Numbered from the stretch's first letter, positions 44,752-57,957 are shown. The stretch is 64,000 nt of DNA from Microvelia longipes (GCA_018340805.1 JACMZG010001913.1:34240450-34304449), one strand, 5' to 3'. Translations and numbers: made by a program. The notes: generated by a model not told the origin, from the letters alone.

Positions 44752-45093
44752 AATCGAGTACGAGTAACTCAGGACTTTTCCTCATCTTATCAGATTCGCT
44801 TCCTTCACTCTCGCCACTTCGGACACGCTTCGTTCGTTTTTTTCAGAATACCAAAAATTGCCTATTTTATATTACAATATGTCTTCGAGCTCGCTTCACT
44901 AGTGCCTAGACAATAAATAATCTGTTTCATTCTCAACGTCATAGAAACATTTTTTTGGATAGCACGAGTACACTTACAAATTGATTTTTGTACCAAGTTT
45001 CAAATCTCTAACACATATACACTTGGTTTCGCATTTTAAGGGTATAAAGGAAGACTTTTCTTTCATACCTACGGTATAAATGAGGAAAAGTAA
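44752..45093 (-). repeat. 5S-derived repeat, reverse, internally deleted
   Basis: AAATCGAGTACGAGTAACTC, CAGATTCGCTTCCTTCACTC, TTCGGACACGCTTCGTTCGT and the closing CCTACGGTATAAATGAGGAA AAGTAAA. The 5S block and middle are missing. Confidence 0.7.
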
Positions 45094-45099
45094 AAAACA

Positions 45100-46320
45100 A
45101 TCGCTGTCCAAAGTGAAGAACGACGTATAAATACGCATGTTTAAAAGTTTAACAAATCTTTCTAATTGTAGGCAAAAATATTAACAATGTTAATATTGTT
45201 TTTTTAAGACAGCATCTAACAAGCTGGAGACTCCATAGCTTAATTCGATAAACTTATTAATGTTTACGGCATTGAAAGTAACTTAACAGTCTAATTTAAG
45301 TCCTGAATGTTAAGTCCTTCTTATAAAAACTATTAGTAAGTTTATTAAAGTCATCTTATAACAAAGTTTAGATTTCTTGTAGGCGAAAATGTTATTAATT
45401 CATAGTGTAAAAAACATTGATTAGGTCCTTTTAAGTAACTTTCAAAGGAACTAAAAAGTTTTACGCTTTTAAATATGTACATTCCGAGATAGTCTCTCCT
45501 TAATACGCCAGACAATAATGTGGTTTCGAATTTTTTAACAAACTTTCAAAAGTAATTTAACTTTATTCATTGTTAAAGTTTCAAATTGATAATATTGGAT
45601 GTATTTAGTACAATTTAAATCTGGTCGACGAAACTTTACATAATTGGAGGGAAATATTTCAGCTTGTTGACATTACACCTTGTCTAGCTTTTAAATCCAC
45701 AAATTTACATTTTCTAGAATGATAATCCTTATTTTAAATTCTAATTTAGCGACGGAATCTGCACATAAAATAGTATAAATGCATTTTCATAGTGTTATTT
45801 TAACACAAAAATACGAAAACCAAACAGCTGTGTTTTAATTTTTCTATTTTGTGAGTTGAATAAGTTATCCTATGTTATAAGCTTACATGTAGGTTTACAT
45901 TTTTACCTCATAAGCGCGATTTTGTATAAAAATAGCGCTAAATAATAGAGTTAGGTGTCTGCATGCATGGATTTATGTATACATTAAGTATTTACATGTA
46001 CACGTATGAAGGTTTATCAGTTTGGAAGTGTAAATATTAACCATTTGGAGCTTAAAAATACATGGTTACACTATAATACTTGTATACCTTGTTTTAAAGT
46101 AACTTTCGAAATATAAGAATTAGTGGTCCCATATAGGAAGAGATAGACACTAGGGAGAAACCAGCTTAGCCCAAGTTATTGAATTTTATGACTATCACAA
46201 GGTATTGAACTTTATCACAAGGTTCCGAGTGAGTAAATATAAATGTAAAACAATATTAACGGGATTATTGAATTTGGGCCAAATTTTAAGTTTTGTGACT
46301 AAAAAATTGGGATATACAGG
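45100..46320. other. Gene-free stretch upstream of Tdc
   Basis: AT-rich DNA with no exon or repeat that I can support. A Tdc promoter may lie here or further out, but no core elements stood out. Confidence 0.35.
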
Positions 46321-46329
46321 GAGATACAT

Positions 46330-46770
46330 TTTAAATTTAACACTAGCATAAATACACTGGGCGCTACGATGGTAACAAACACACACACATACAATCACAC
46401 ATACAGACAGACAACTTTACAAAAACCACTCAGGAGGCCTTAAAAACGCCTGAAATGGATAATTCCGGTTTCAGATTTTTTGCAAACACAAAACTTTTCC
46501 TACGCTATAGATGAGGAAAAGTAAACATTTTTTCCGGGTAGCACAACGAGAACCTAAAATTGATTTCTGTTCGAAGTTTCAACTTTTAGCATAAAAACAC
46601 TGAGAGATAACAGACTCACACATAAAGAGGCATCTTAGTAAAAACCAATCAGGAGGTTTTGAAAACACATGAAACTGTTAATTCAGTTGAACTAATGGTT
46701 TCGGATTATACATATTGACTACTTTCATATACCTACTTCTATATATACCTAATATCAGGAAAAGTAAATC
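46330..46770 (-). repeat. Two adjoining 5S-family 5'-end fragments
   Basis: Each carries GCATAAATACACTGGGCGCT- or AAAACACTGAGAGATAACAG-type sequence, then AAAACCACTCAGGAGGC / AAAACCAATCAGGAGG, then GGAAAAGTAAA at the end (about 46525 and 46765). Confidence 0.65.
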
Positions 46771-47759
46771 CATGTTGAAAAATCCACTAAGATTAAAAAG
46801 AATAAATAAGAGTCCATTTTTGTTTCAATATTTACTCGCTTCTCTTTAGGGAATACTCGGTAATAGTTAAAATATAACCTTTTACTTTAGATATAAAAAT
46901 AGTAACAGATTGTTGAATCTAATCCTAATACGGAACAAGTCAACATATTTTTAAATCCTTCTATATTTGTAAAGATGTTATTAATATTAACAGCACGTGT
47001 CGAGCAGTGCTCGTTTAGTAAAAAAATAGTTTTTTTTATATTTTATCAGACATTGTATACTATGACTAGGGTTTTAGATAGATTTTGAATAATTTTCTGT
47101 TTATTTGCTTTTTACTAGGCACACTTAAAATTTATTATTACGGTATAAATAAAATCATTTTTAAACCAGAAATTAAATAAATGTCTCACTTTTTAAATAA
47201 GAATTCTAAAATAACGTAATGAGAAACGTGATATAAGAATTTCGAAAAAACGTATTGAACACAATACTTTTTTACCTACGGTAATAGGTAGGAAAAGTGA
47301 AAAATTCTTTCCTCAACATATACTTTTTGACTAAGAAGGCCTAGTGAAATAGGTATTGTACTAGTTTTTGATATAATAGCAAAATGTTTTTGCTATTATA
47401 TCCAAAACTTGTCGATACTGAAAAAACTTTAGTATGGTATTGGATTGTTTCTGTGGAAAAATTGAGTGCATTGAAGAGAAAATAGGAATATTGACCAGGA
47501 CAATGTTTTAATAAAGGAAAGAGAAACGAAAGAACTGGAACAAAAAATTATTAGTACCTTATAGTAAATTTTGAAAATAATAAGTAAATTAAAGGAAAAT
47601 TGAAATTATGGAAAAATTTATGATGATGTGGAAAGACGAGCAAAGAAGTAGAATTGAAAATAATGAAATGATATTTGTTGGTGAGACAGCGGGATAAATT
47701 AATTGTGCTGAAGGTAGCCAGTAAACTTAGTCTCGCTATGTAGGATGGAATGTACAGGA

Positions 47760-48035
47760 AACTCATTGATCATTTGATACTACAGAATTTGCAAAACATC
47801 AATAGTTGACACAATATTATTGTGACACCTAGGAGATGTAACAAGCAAAAAGTAATGCTACTTCTGGGAACAGAGCCTATTCAGGCTCTGTCGGTGCCCT
47901 GATGAGTTAGACGTAATGAAACAGAGTGGGACATGACATTATGTTGAGCCATCAATGGTGACGAATATCGAATGATGGAACATTCCGTTTTGCTTGTTAT
48001 ATTTCCTAGGTGTCCCTCACACAATTATATTGTGT
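47760..48035. repeat. Dispersed repeat family 2, copy 3 (rearranged)
   Basis: Left half (CAATAGTTGACACAATATTA, GACACCTAGGAGATGTAACA) is direct, while the right half carries GGCTCTGTCGGTGCCCTGAT, CAGAGTGGGACATGACATTA and CTAGGTGTCCCTCACACAAT in reverse, so the copy is a foldback. Confidence 0.8.
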
Positions 48036-49117
48036 AAACTCATAGAGTATGGTCTAGGGTACATTACAAAGTACCTATTGTAGTCTTCTATTTGGCCAGT
48101 AAACTATTCGTTGACCTTCCTTCGGGCCTGGTTTAGGGCAAACAAAAGCACGAACATGATACTTTTCCTAAATACGTACGGTAGTCCTGCAATCGCAAAA
48201 CAGAAACACCCACAATTCTTTTAATAATATATTTTATGACGTTAAAAATCTCTTGAAGAAAAATTAATTTACCTTATGAAATAAACGCAGACATTTCAAT
48301 TTTCTTTAAAACGGTGAAAATGACAATTGGACGAAGAGGTAAGGCATGGATCACTCCAACATTTCAAAACTTGCTTTCCAACCACTTGACAGTTAATTGC
48401 CTTTTCATTGTGTGCAGGGTTTTTTTCTTGTAGAAAAGTGAATTTTCTTTAATTTTCTTTTCAAGTCCAAAGTGCGTTCGGTACTTGACTTCATTTTCAG
48501 ATTTCACACTTTCTCTCTTATTAAATCATAAAATTTGTGGTTTTAAAAATATGGATCGATTATGTTAAATCCATGATGCAAAAAATAAAAAAATAAATTA
48601 AAATAATAAATAGATAAAATAACATTATGAAAATTCGCTAAAAAACGGTGTTTTGGAATATAATAACGATTGATTACTTTTCCCGTTTTGAAGCGGATTT
48701 CGTCACGATGAAAAACCAACATTTATCCTAGCATAGAAACAAAAACCCAGAATTTTAATTACTGCTCATTCAAACTTTGAATTCATTTATCTTTAATGTA
48801 TGTTCATTGTATACAAATATCTGAACAACATATTCTCTTTATTCATACGAATATTTTTACATACATTTCATGCCTTTATATGCCGTCTTTTATTATGATT
48901 TATAAATATCTCTACCCCCTATCCGCTTATTGCTTCTTTTTTATTTTTTTAATTTAAAATAAAACATGAAAAGAATTTGTGCGTTACTGATATTTATTAA
49001 CACTATCAATAGACTAAAATAATTTTGGCGCGGTAGTCCCTGTGCCGAGCGAATTTATTTTTTAATGTGTGTTTCCGTGTTTAACAACCCATTTCTTGCT
49101 TAAGGTTCTGGTTTATG

Positions 49118-49590
49118 CCTTATAACCAAAGCAGTTACTTAATTATCGAGCCAGGCTCGTAACTCATTTTGTCTGTATTTTTCAAAGGAAATGCGCATAA
49201 TTATCCAGTTATTACTATTAGGAAAAAACGACATTAACTCTACAATGTTTTTTAAAATAAACAATATCTTTCAATCCATTTGGATCATCTTCAAAGACTA
49301 AAAACAAAAGTACAAAAAAAAAAAATATTATCCAGTTAGTTATACAAAACTATGCCTCTTTTTCAGGTCCCACAAATAAAAAAAAATAATAAAGCGTTTC
49401 TATTTGGTACACCGATCTCTAAAATTGGCTGTGCTCACTATTATATGCACTGTTTATTGTTTATAGTTTTTCTTATACGACTTGCTTAGTCAGTTTTACC
49501 TTTAAAGGTTTTAGCGCATTTCTTTTGAAAAATACAGACAAAATGAATTACGAGCAGTGGTTGATAATTGAGTACTGAATGCCATAAGAT
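49118..49590. repeat. Foldback element of about 470 bp
   Basis: CATTTTGTCTGTATTTTTCA AAGGAAATGCGC at about 49167 is matched in reverse by GCGCATTTCTTTTGAAAAAT ACAGACAAAATG at about 49512. Parts recur near 56690 (AGGTCCAACAAATA, TTGGTACACCGA) and 62090 (GCGCATTTCCTTTGAAAAGT), so it belongs to a dispersed family. Confidence 0.75.
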
Positions 49591-50693
49591 AGTTCTTGAG
49601 TCCTTAGCTTAGGTAGACTATATTTTTACTCAATCGCGCTTATTGTCCTTGGAATATAAGCGCGATTGAGCTGTACCTTGAAAAATGTCTCATTTTGCAC
49701 TACTTGAAACCAAGATTTTCTGAATATATACCTTAAATTATGAAGAAAAAGCATAGTCTGCCTATCCAGAGTAGAGCCCTTATATAAATGCGCATGCTTA
49801 AAATTTAAGTCACAAAAATTTTAGTTTTCATGAAATAAGTGATTTAAAGAAGTAATTTAAATTAAGTGGGTCGTGTGCAAAACATGAGGAGTACATTTAT
49901 TAAAGATGAAAAAATTAGCGAGTCCAATAAAGTGAGTGTTTAATCATCACCTCTCTATGGAAAGCCATCTTTCCATAAAGATCTTTCAAAAGCACCAAAA
50001 AATTGTCAATTTATGCAAATTTAGCGAATTTATTTGAAAAAATATTGGCTTTTTGTGCATTTTTTGTGATTTAACAAATGACCAAAAAAATGGAACTGGT
50101 TGTAGTTATCTGATTTTGACGAAGGAACGCGTTGCATAGACAATTTTATCAGCTTTAAAAAATGCGCTTTATATATTTTGCATACGACCTTCAGGGAAAC
50201 ACTTATTGCAAGGAAACAGGAATTTGTGCGATTTTCTAGTACCTTGAGCATGCGCATTTATGAAGGGCTCCACTCTGGATTGGCAGACTATGCTTTTTGT
50301 TTATAATTTAAGGTACATTTTCAGAAATATTTGAACTGAAGTAGTACAAAACGAGTCATTTTTTTAGACCTGGCTCTTGGATTATTTTTACCTTTATAGA
50401 AGATGTCTATATATATAAAAAATGTAAAACTATTCTGTCTTTAATTTTGAGGTGCTGTAAAGCGATACCAACAAAATAGTATTTTAAGCGTCGGGTCACC
50501 TTAACGCAGGGTTGGTTTTATGTTCTGTAGTTGAACGGAACGCAGCGAGACCTAAATAATTCTTCCCTAAAGGTATAGATAAGATCCGACGAAAAGAAGA
50601 GAAAATCCTGTATTGCCCCGTAACTGATGTATTTTTCGCCTTTGATGAATTTTTACTCAACAAAATGTATATACACACATTACACACACACTC

Positions 50694-50696
<3 letters not shown>

Positions 50697-50745
<49 letters not shown>
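50697..50745. repeat. (TA)n microsatellite
   Basis: Pure TA run of about 48 bases. Confidence 0.95.
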
Positions 50746-50748
<3 letters not shown>

Positions 50749-51714
50749 ATTTATATTATAACTATGGAAGTCTGGTTCATTATTTCTTGTTTAATTATCT
50801 GGGGAAACCATTATAAAATCGCAACAAGGATGCAAGGATTATATTACGTCTAAACTTGAAGGTTTAAAAGATTAACCTAAAGGAATTAAAATAATTAATA
50901 CTATACTTTACTCCTAAAAGTTTTAATAGTTAGTATACTTTGTAACTTTAAAATACTAACTTTGTTTAGGGTAACCTAGTAAACTTGTATGATATGTAGC
51001 AGTAGGTACGTTTCTGTAATAATTCAAGAAACTGAAGAGCCACCCAGGTTTAAAAGCTACGTGGCGTCGGCGCTGAGAACCGCTTCGTGGCTCTAGCGCA
51101 ACACTGAGACAATATTAGCTTTGCAGACTAAATGTTGTTGTCTTGCATTAGGTTGTTGCATTACTTGTCTTTGTATGAGGCATACTGGACTACAAGACAA
51201 TATTGATGTGTTTTCAAACGTATTGTCGAAAACCATGATTTGTTTAGTTAAAATTATATACGTCAAACGATAAAAACATCATTTATGCTGATACATTTTT
51301 GTTTGCCATGTAATAGCATTCCATTTAATTTTTATTTATGTTTTCAATAAAATATTTTTTTTGTCATTGACTATAATAAGCTATACAGTGAACACCCAAA
51401 TTGTAAACTTTTTATATTAATAAGCAAGAATATATAATATTTGGAATAGGGGTACGATAATAGATGATAATATCTATTTATTATCTATTATATTACCTAT
51501 TTTCTATATTTATTATTATATCTATATTATTATCTATAATGATGCAGATAACATTTGGTCAAGATAAGTTGGACTTAGTTTTTGGGATTGATTCTAAAAC
51601 GATAAGCTTATTTATTTTTAGTTCTTGTATTTATTTTCTTATTTCTTATTATATTTTTTTCTAAGCGCCTTGGATTTTACTTTTCTTAAAAAAGAAGACT
51701 CTTTACCTTTTCTA

Positions 51715-51945
51715 AAAGATGACGAGTGAAGTTTTTTTAAGAGAGTTAGCCTTTAGTTCTAAAAGATGACGAGTGATAGCCCTTAGTTTTTTTTTAAAAA
51801 AGAAGAGAGTTAGCCTTTAGTTCTCTAAAAAGAAGAAAATTAGGGTTTAATTTTTTAAAAAAAGAAGAGAATTAGGCTTTAGTTCTTAGTTCTCTAAAAA
51901 AAGAAGAGCCTTAGCCTTTAGTCCTCTGAAAGAAGAAGAGCCTCA
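51715..51945. repeat. Imperfect tandem repeat
   Basis: Variants of AAAAAGAAGAGAGTTAGCCT TTAGTTCTCT recur about six times with variable spacing. Confidence 0.8.
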
Positions 51946-52314
51946 CTGGGATGCATAACGCGTAATTTTTAGAGTTAAATTGGGTATTATCCGAAATATG
52001 TATACAAAGACATAAACCAAGTCTAAGAGACGAAAATGTTTTGTAAATACAATACCTCACAGTCGTTATTAGATTAATTGGTCTGATTAGATTTTTCTCG
52101 CTGATATCCCTGTCCATAAAAAAACCCTTAGTACTGCAATATTAAGTTAAACTCTGACAACTGGACTGGTTTATTTGAATCATCGGAGAAAACGCGATTA
52201 ACGTCATTGTATCGTTCGTATAATTTACGAGTATTCCGTATGGGTGAGGAATAATCCGATTTCAAAACTGTATTTTTTCCAACAAAACATAAACATAACT
52301 TCTCTATGTCACAT

Positions 52315-52694
52315 TAAAAAGAATAAATTACGGGGTACCCCAAAAAATGTATTCGCATAATCAAACTAGCTTTATTCATCTACACCTCTTCGGACGCGCT
52401 TTGCTCGTCCTCAGACAGTGCCAAACATCAGTTTTATTCACAGTGATTACCCATCCTGGTGATTTGTTTCCTGTTGCATAACACTTATGATCTGACAAAA
52501 CCCGTAAATATGGTTTATAAGTTCGTTCCAAGCCGAATGCAACTACGTATAATTGTAATGTAAAGGAAAAAATTTGTGCCAAATCTCAACTCAATTAGAT
52601 TAGAATTTTTCGATTTTAATGAGTTTTGGAAATTTTCCTTGGTCAACGATAACATTTTTTGGCGTCATAAATAATTATTTTTCTGATGACATAA
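52315..52694 (-). repeat. 5S-derived repeat, first half, split by a LINE
   Basis: TTACGGGGTACCCC, CTTCGGACGCGCTTTGCTCG, a 5S-like remnant at about 52440-52505, TCTCAACTCAATTAGATTAG and ATTTTTCTGATGACATAACT AG. It resumes at about 53205. Confidence 0.65.
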
Positions 52695-53150
52695 CTAGTA
52701 GCAGTAGTAGGGTGGGGAGGCCAAGCCTAGTGAGTGGACCTTCCTTTTGGATCCTTTTCACCAACCCCGAAATCGTCCACCCACCACTGCACCACCGTTC
52801 CCTTATCCTCATCAAACCTTCTGCTACGATGGATGAAGGTGAGAAGGTCTTGCCATCTTAGAGACTCCAGTTCCTCCTCTCATAGAGCCCCTGTTCCAAA
52901 GAGTTTGAAACCTGAGCCTTCCTAATCCTTCACAACTCCTAAGTAGTGATAAGCTGTTTCCTCCGCATCGTCATCACATATTGGACATATGGGGTTCTCG
53001 ACTATCTTCATTAATGCTAGATGTCTGTTGAGTCTACATTGTCCTGTCAGGACTCCAACCATAAGCTTGAGACAGGGCCTTCTAAGATCGAGAAGCCATC
53101 TATAGATTTCCTCCTGTTCAATGCTAGCAGAGTCATTTTTGATTGCCTAC
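52695..53150 (-). pseudogene. LINE ORF2 C-terminal fragment (zinc-knuckle tail)
   Basis: On the - strand: SIEQEEIYRWLLDLRRPCLK, then LTGQCRLNRHLALMK, then NPICPICDDDAEETAYH, and after a one-base loss LLRSCEGLGRLRFQTLWN. The C-x2-C ... H ... C knuckle and the TGxCRLNRHL block are typical of the tail after RNase H in insect LINEs. It is broken by the frameshift and truncated, so inactive. It interrupts a 5S-type repeat. Confidence 0.8.
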
Positions 53151-53204
53151 ATCTATTATTGTTTTCCTTATGAGTTCAGCCTTTTTCCAAATCCTATTTT
53201 TGAC

Positions 53205-53418
53205 GAGTGATTGATGGCAATACTAGACCTAAAGATTAATTTGGGAACCAAGTAGTGATGATAACACACAACTCTTAAAGACACACAACTTGGTAAGAAC
53301 TACTCAGAAGGTCTTAAAATCACCTAAAACGGATAATTCAGCTGATTTAGTTGTGGATTTTTAGTGCCATCACATTAGTTTTCCTGCATATTTGCTGTAT
53401 AAATAAGAAAAAGAAAAT
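53205..53418 (-). repeat. 5S-derived repeat, second half, split by a LINE
   Basis: Resumes at GATGGCAATACTAGACCTAA AG, then AGTGATGATAACACACAACT, AAGAACTACTCAGAAGG and the closing TTTGCTGTATAAATAAG. Confidence 0.65.
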
Positions 53419-54429
53419 AGGGCTTATCTAAATCACTTTATTTTTAAAAATGTATGGTTTAGGTCATGTTAGACTCGTAATACTTCTAACTAGCCCTACA
53501 AATCGTATTTAGATAAATATTTATTTATTTATTTCAAAATAAAATCAAAATAGATGCAATTTTGAGACGTCATGATGGATGGATTCTCCCACACTCTAAT
53601 TAGACCTTTTACTTAGTCTTTTCGATTTTTAAAATTTTATTTTTTGGACCGTTCGATCTGCGTGTTTTCCTTCTTACGAGGTTGAGAAAGTAATTGAGAT
53701 CGAGAATAAATCTTTTAAGGCTTAAAATACTTTTTCTTTGCCTTATAAATCTTTTTCTTTTCAATATCGTTCCACTTCGTATGTAAACACAGCCTTAGGG
53801 ATAGTAAACCTTGAGTATTGAACCCTATCTATAGTCCAACATAAAACTTAAATCTTAACTTATAAAACTATATCTATGAAACAATTTAACCACAAGAAAA
53901 TTAAGTATCAGTTTTTTTAGGTCGTAATACCCAAACTCAATGTGGGTGGCAAGACTGTAGAAAAAATTGGTCAGTAAATGCTTATAAGCTTAGTAAAAAT
54001 TACTAAAATATAAAAAATCTTTTTTGTCCTTTTAGGTTGGATATTACTTTTACGAGGTATTAAAGTGATAATTTACACCCTTAAATCAATTTTAAAGATA
54101 GTAAATAAAATCTGTGTTTTTGTCTAGTAGGTTGTATTGAATTTTATTATTACAATCTATTATTATATTTTTTTAGATCTTGATTAAAGGGGATGACGCA
54201 TTAAGTCGATTTGCCAGACAAAAAAGTGATCCCATCGAAAACCAAAAAATAGAGAGAATTCAACACGAAACACACGTCAAAAACCAACTGTACGTGCTTG
54301 GTACAAACTGCGCATGCTTTAAAATTTCATAACAGCGCAGGTCTTAAATTTATAGGCCAACTTACCTTTCAATGGTTTTCCATTTCTTATTACTTGAGAA
54401 GGCTATAAACACGCTTACATTATTACTTA

Positions 54430-55770
54430 CTCTATTAGAGAGCTACTATTCGGTCAGTGATCGACTTTGGAGTTATTTTCCATGGCCAAGCAAGCTTTAG
54501 ACTCCTAGAACCTCTGCAAAAAAATTCAGAATACTTGCCTGCGTGTTTGTTTAGGAGCTCTGCCTTCGTCTCCACTTTTATCACTATACTCTGAATGCGA
54601 CGAACCCCCGCTTTTCATACGTCGCCAAATTTTATGCGACAGATTTTATATCAAAAACTTTTCATTTGATTCAGTAGCAAGCCAAAAAATTTCAAGACTA
54701 GCGTCATCTGTCCTTACTTATCCTTTCTGGGAACGTAAAAAATCTCCTGCATTAGTCCAGAGCTCCACAGAAACTGCTGTCTTTCGTAACGACATACATG
54801 TCTATTATAAAATTCCATATAAATCCATTAACTATCACGCAATAACTCATAGAAAAAAGAATTACTACTTATTATATGGAAGATTTATCAAAATATCTCC
54901 ATCCGTCAGAAATAGTATGTTCTGGGATAGTGTATCCTCTCAATGGCCGGATTGTCAATATATTTTTACAGATTGGTCCAAAATCAACGATAGCACTGGT
55001 TGTGCTATCTATGATTATTCCCAAAATTATTTTAAAGGAGTAAAGCTGAATAAATATGTCTCTTCATACACAACAGTACAAATCGCTGTAGTCCAAGCTT
55101 TAGAGTATATTAAAGAATCAATACATAATGATTTTGTTATTTTTACAGATAATCAAAGTGTAGTTTCCGCTGTTCAAAATAAATCTTTCTCATCTCTTAA
55201 CAACTATTTACTATGTCAAATAATTAATTTATTCTACATTAACTCATTAAAGGATAAAAATATTATCTTGGTTGGCTTAAAGGCCACGCGGGTATCACGC
55301 CTAATGAAATTGTAGACAACAAAGCAAAGGAAAGCTGTGACGACGATGAGTCTGCAATTATCTATGGCAAGCAGTATAAAATTCCATTTAAAGATATTTA
55401 TAGGCTAATTAAATTATCGGCTCTATCTAAATGGCAAATATGGCAAAATAACCAGCAAGCCGGCAGTTTCTACAAGGAACATCAGCCTACAGTCGGTCTT
55501 GTTCCGTGGTTTAAAGACCATACTATCAACATCAGATAATTTACAACATTTATAACCCGACTTCGAATAAACCATGGTGTCTGTAAAACTAGAGGAAAAT
55601 CCGAACTGCAATATTTGTACTGTAGTCGAGGATCTTGAGCACATTATTATGCACTGTCCTCACTATTCAGTGGGGCGCACTGCACTATTTAACGAGTTGC
55701 ATGCTACCAAATGTGTAGCTCAGCCGTTTAACTGTAATTGCTACAAATTCTATAAACGTTTATAAAAAGC
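54430..55770 (+). pseudogene. LINE ORF2 relic: RT end, RNase H, zinc knuckle
   Basis: Degenerate non-LTR retrotransposon 3' half. The RT-to-RNase H linker reads ATIRSVIDFGVIFHGQASF, then in another frame LPSSPLLSLYSECDEPPLFI RRQILCDRF, then YPFWERKKSPAL. RNase H starts at about 54957: IFTDWSKINDSTG, VQIAVVQALEYI, VIFTDNQSVVSAVQ, and after a frameshift WLKGHAGITPNEIVDNKAKE. The knuckle is NPNCNICTVVEDLEHIIMHC (from 55600). The glutamate expected in the second active-site position is Q in VQIAVV. Several shifts and stops exist, with A-rich DNA after 55790. The layout fits I/Jockey-type elements; the clade is not settled. Confidence 0.85.
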
Positions 55771-56424
55771 TATACCTTTTTGCCTATAAGCAAAAAATAA
55801 AAATTTAGCTAAATTATAATATAAAAAAATAAAACAATAAATAAATAACTATACAATATCCATACTATCATTTAATAATTAAAATCCAATAAAATAATTG
55901 AAAATAATAAAATATTTATCAAGTGTTCAAACATAAACACCAAGAAGCAAAATAACGAAATTTTTGAACTAGTATAAATAAATTATATATTATATGGCTG
56001 TATGGTCCAAGTCGACAAATGCCAAAAAAAATTATTACTCACTAAAGCGGTGAAGTATAATCCAAAATTTAAAATTAAGTAAGCACAAATGTGAAAGTGA
56101 GCACCACAAATGTAACAATCACGAGAAGCACAGAAGGAAGTTGAGAAGCAAACTTGAACTCCTTGCTATATATATATATACTATACCTGCGTTGGCGCCT
56201 TTTTTTCATCATAACCATGGGGAGAGTAAGTTTGCTCCTTTTCTATTTCAAACAACTTCCATGGAGTCAATAATGTTCCTTAATGCGTCATTCCCTTTAT
56301 TCAAGATCCTTGAAGCCATTAGGGTATAACACGTCAACAATCACACATAAGAAAAGAAAAGAATAAATGTAACAACTAACATAACATAAGACAAACTGAA
56401 ATACAATTATAAAATCAAAAAATC

Positions 56425-56640
56425 GGGTACAGGGTACCACGGTACTTTTCCTCACGACTATGGCCTCGCTACGCTCGATCTCAGAATAAAATGTTTATTT
56501 AAAGTCTATGGTGTTAAGACTTAGTACTCGCTTTGCTCGTCCTCAGAATGCCAAGATTGTCCAAATCTTAAGGTGGTACTACTTCGGTCTTACTTCGCTC
56601 GCCCTCAGAATTATTTCGTAACTAAATATCTAGGGTAATA
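56425..56640 (-). repeat. 5S-derived repeat, subrepeat end only
   Basis: AAATCGGGTACAGGGTACCA CGGTACTTTT, then three copies of a CTTCGCTCGCCCTCAGAAT-type unit (56463, 56530, 56583). Confidence 0.65.
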
Positions 56641-56649
56641 TAGCCTTAA

Positions 56650-56800
56650 GTTTTAACGCCTTAGTAAAAAGAATACATAGAAGAATTGGGATTTTTGCTC
56701 TATTTCGCTCAATTTTCCAATTTTCGCACTTCTTTGCTATTCAAGACTCTTTTTGAGGTCCAACAAATAGGAAACAAATTCTGTTGGTACACCGACCTTT
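56650..56800. repeat. Fragment of the 49118 foldback family
   Basis: Shares GACTCTTTTTGAGGTCCAAC, AAATAGG and TTGGTACACCGACC with the interior of the element at 49118-49590. Confidence 0.45.
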
Positions 56801-57559
56801 TATATCATTTTACAAATGCATTAAAGACCTCTGGTCACACTTGTCCGTCTAGTTTTTTATTAGCATACTTCTTTATAAGAATTAGCATTATATTTCATGA
56901 ATGTATCACATGATTTAATCATTCAAATGTTATGCGGTAAAACGTATTCAGAATTAAAAAAAAAAACCAAATAATTTTGTGGCACCAAAAATATATGTTT
57001 TCCAAAAACTTAAAGCCTAAAAGTTCAATGCATTTTCCACTACTAATTTATTATAATTTTTGCTGTATAACTATCTGTCGAACGTTAAAATGCTGTTGAA
57101 AATCTAAAATGTAATAGTCACTATTTTCAAAATGGATACCAATATAAAATGAAATTTTGTGGATCGATTCATTACCTATGAATGTATATACATCACTTGT
57201 GATGTATATTTGTGTCCAATGTCAACTCAAACGGTCAAATTTACGGTTATAAACGAGTTTTTATGTATTTTAAATATGCAATAAGGTAAATATAAATGCT
57301 CACGACCCCAGTAAATCACATCTAAAGCAGATGTTAAAAGGAATTACATTAACTCATAAACTCATGGATTATAACGAGGCTGCCTTAAAACTTGTATAGT
57401 AGAATCCTTAATACCACAAAAGGCCAAAACGTGTTTCAATTTTGCCTTTCTTCATTTAAGGACTTATTGAACAGAAAGACTTGCATCCGAAATCGATACA
57501 TTAAACCAGCTGCTAGTCTACTTACGACGCCTCTGCTGTCTCCAAGACTGCGAAAGCTC

Positions 57560-57812
57560 TGTGCATTGAAGTGAAGGAAATATCAATGCAATTGACAACT
57601 CTAACCTTACGGCCTTATCAGAACATATGACAAAACTTGACCACTGACCAGACAAAGAAAACTGCCTTATACTTCATACAGAACCACATACAGACAAATG
57701 GAAATTTTTAGAAATGCTCTATATAAAAGCTGACAAAGACAGTATGAACAAAAAACAAGACATTAACAATCTTAGCAGTATTTATTATAATATTATCTTA
57801 AAATCTTAATTT
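57560..57812 (+). pseudogene. Second Penelope-like relic, GIY-YIG C-terminal end
   Basis: Readings DNSNLTALSEHMTKLDH, then TDKWKFLEMLYIKADKDSMN KKQDINNLSSIY match the order of the GIY-YIG tail of Penelope-like elements (ALxEH, then RxxxEMxxI, then a DxxxLSxxY end). A stop splits the first part from the second. The upstream polymerase is not recognisable; a 60-codon ORF at 57392 may be more of the same. Inactive. Confidence 0.6.
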
Positions 57813-57928
57813 TTCCTTTACCTTTTTCTAATTTTATTTAAAATTTATTTACTTATTTAGATACGTGACATAAAAAACATTCAAAATTTTATTAATTTTC
57901 AAACTTTCTCATTTTGTCATTTTAAGAA

Positions 57929-57957
57929 CTGAAGAAGCTCAGGATCCCTGGGCGAAA
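57929..57957 (+). ncRNA. Hammerhead-like motif behind a Penelope relic (candidate)
   Basis: CTGAAGA (fits CUGANGA) at 57929-57935, a 7-bp stem 57937-57943 / 57947-57953 with one G-U pair, then GAAA at 57954-57957. An extra A sits before the stem, and no convincing stem III follows. Penelope-like elements are known to carry hammerhead ribozymes near their ends, so this is a plausible relic, not a working ribozyme. Confidence 0.3.

Noticed and set aside
52619..52925. Two overlapping + strand ORFs rich in Ser and Pro
   Set aside because: They are antisense to the LINE zinc-knuckle fragment, which explains their better-than-average base composition.
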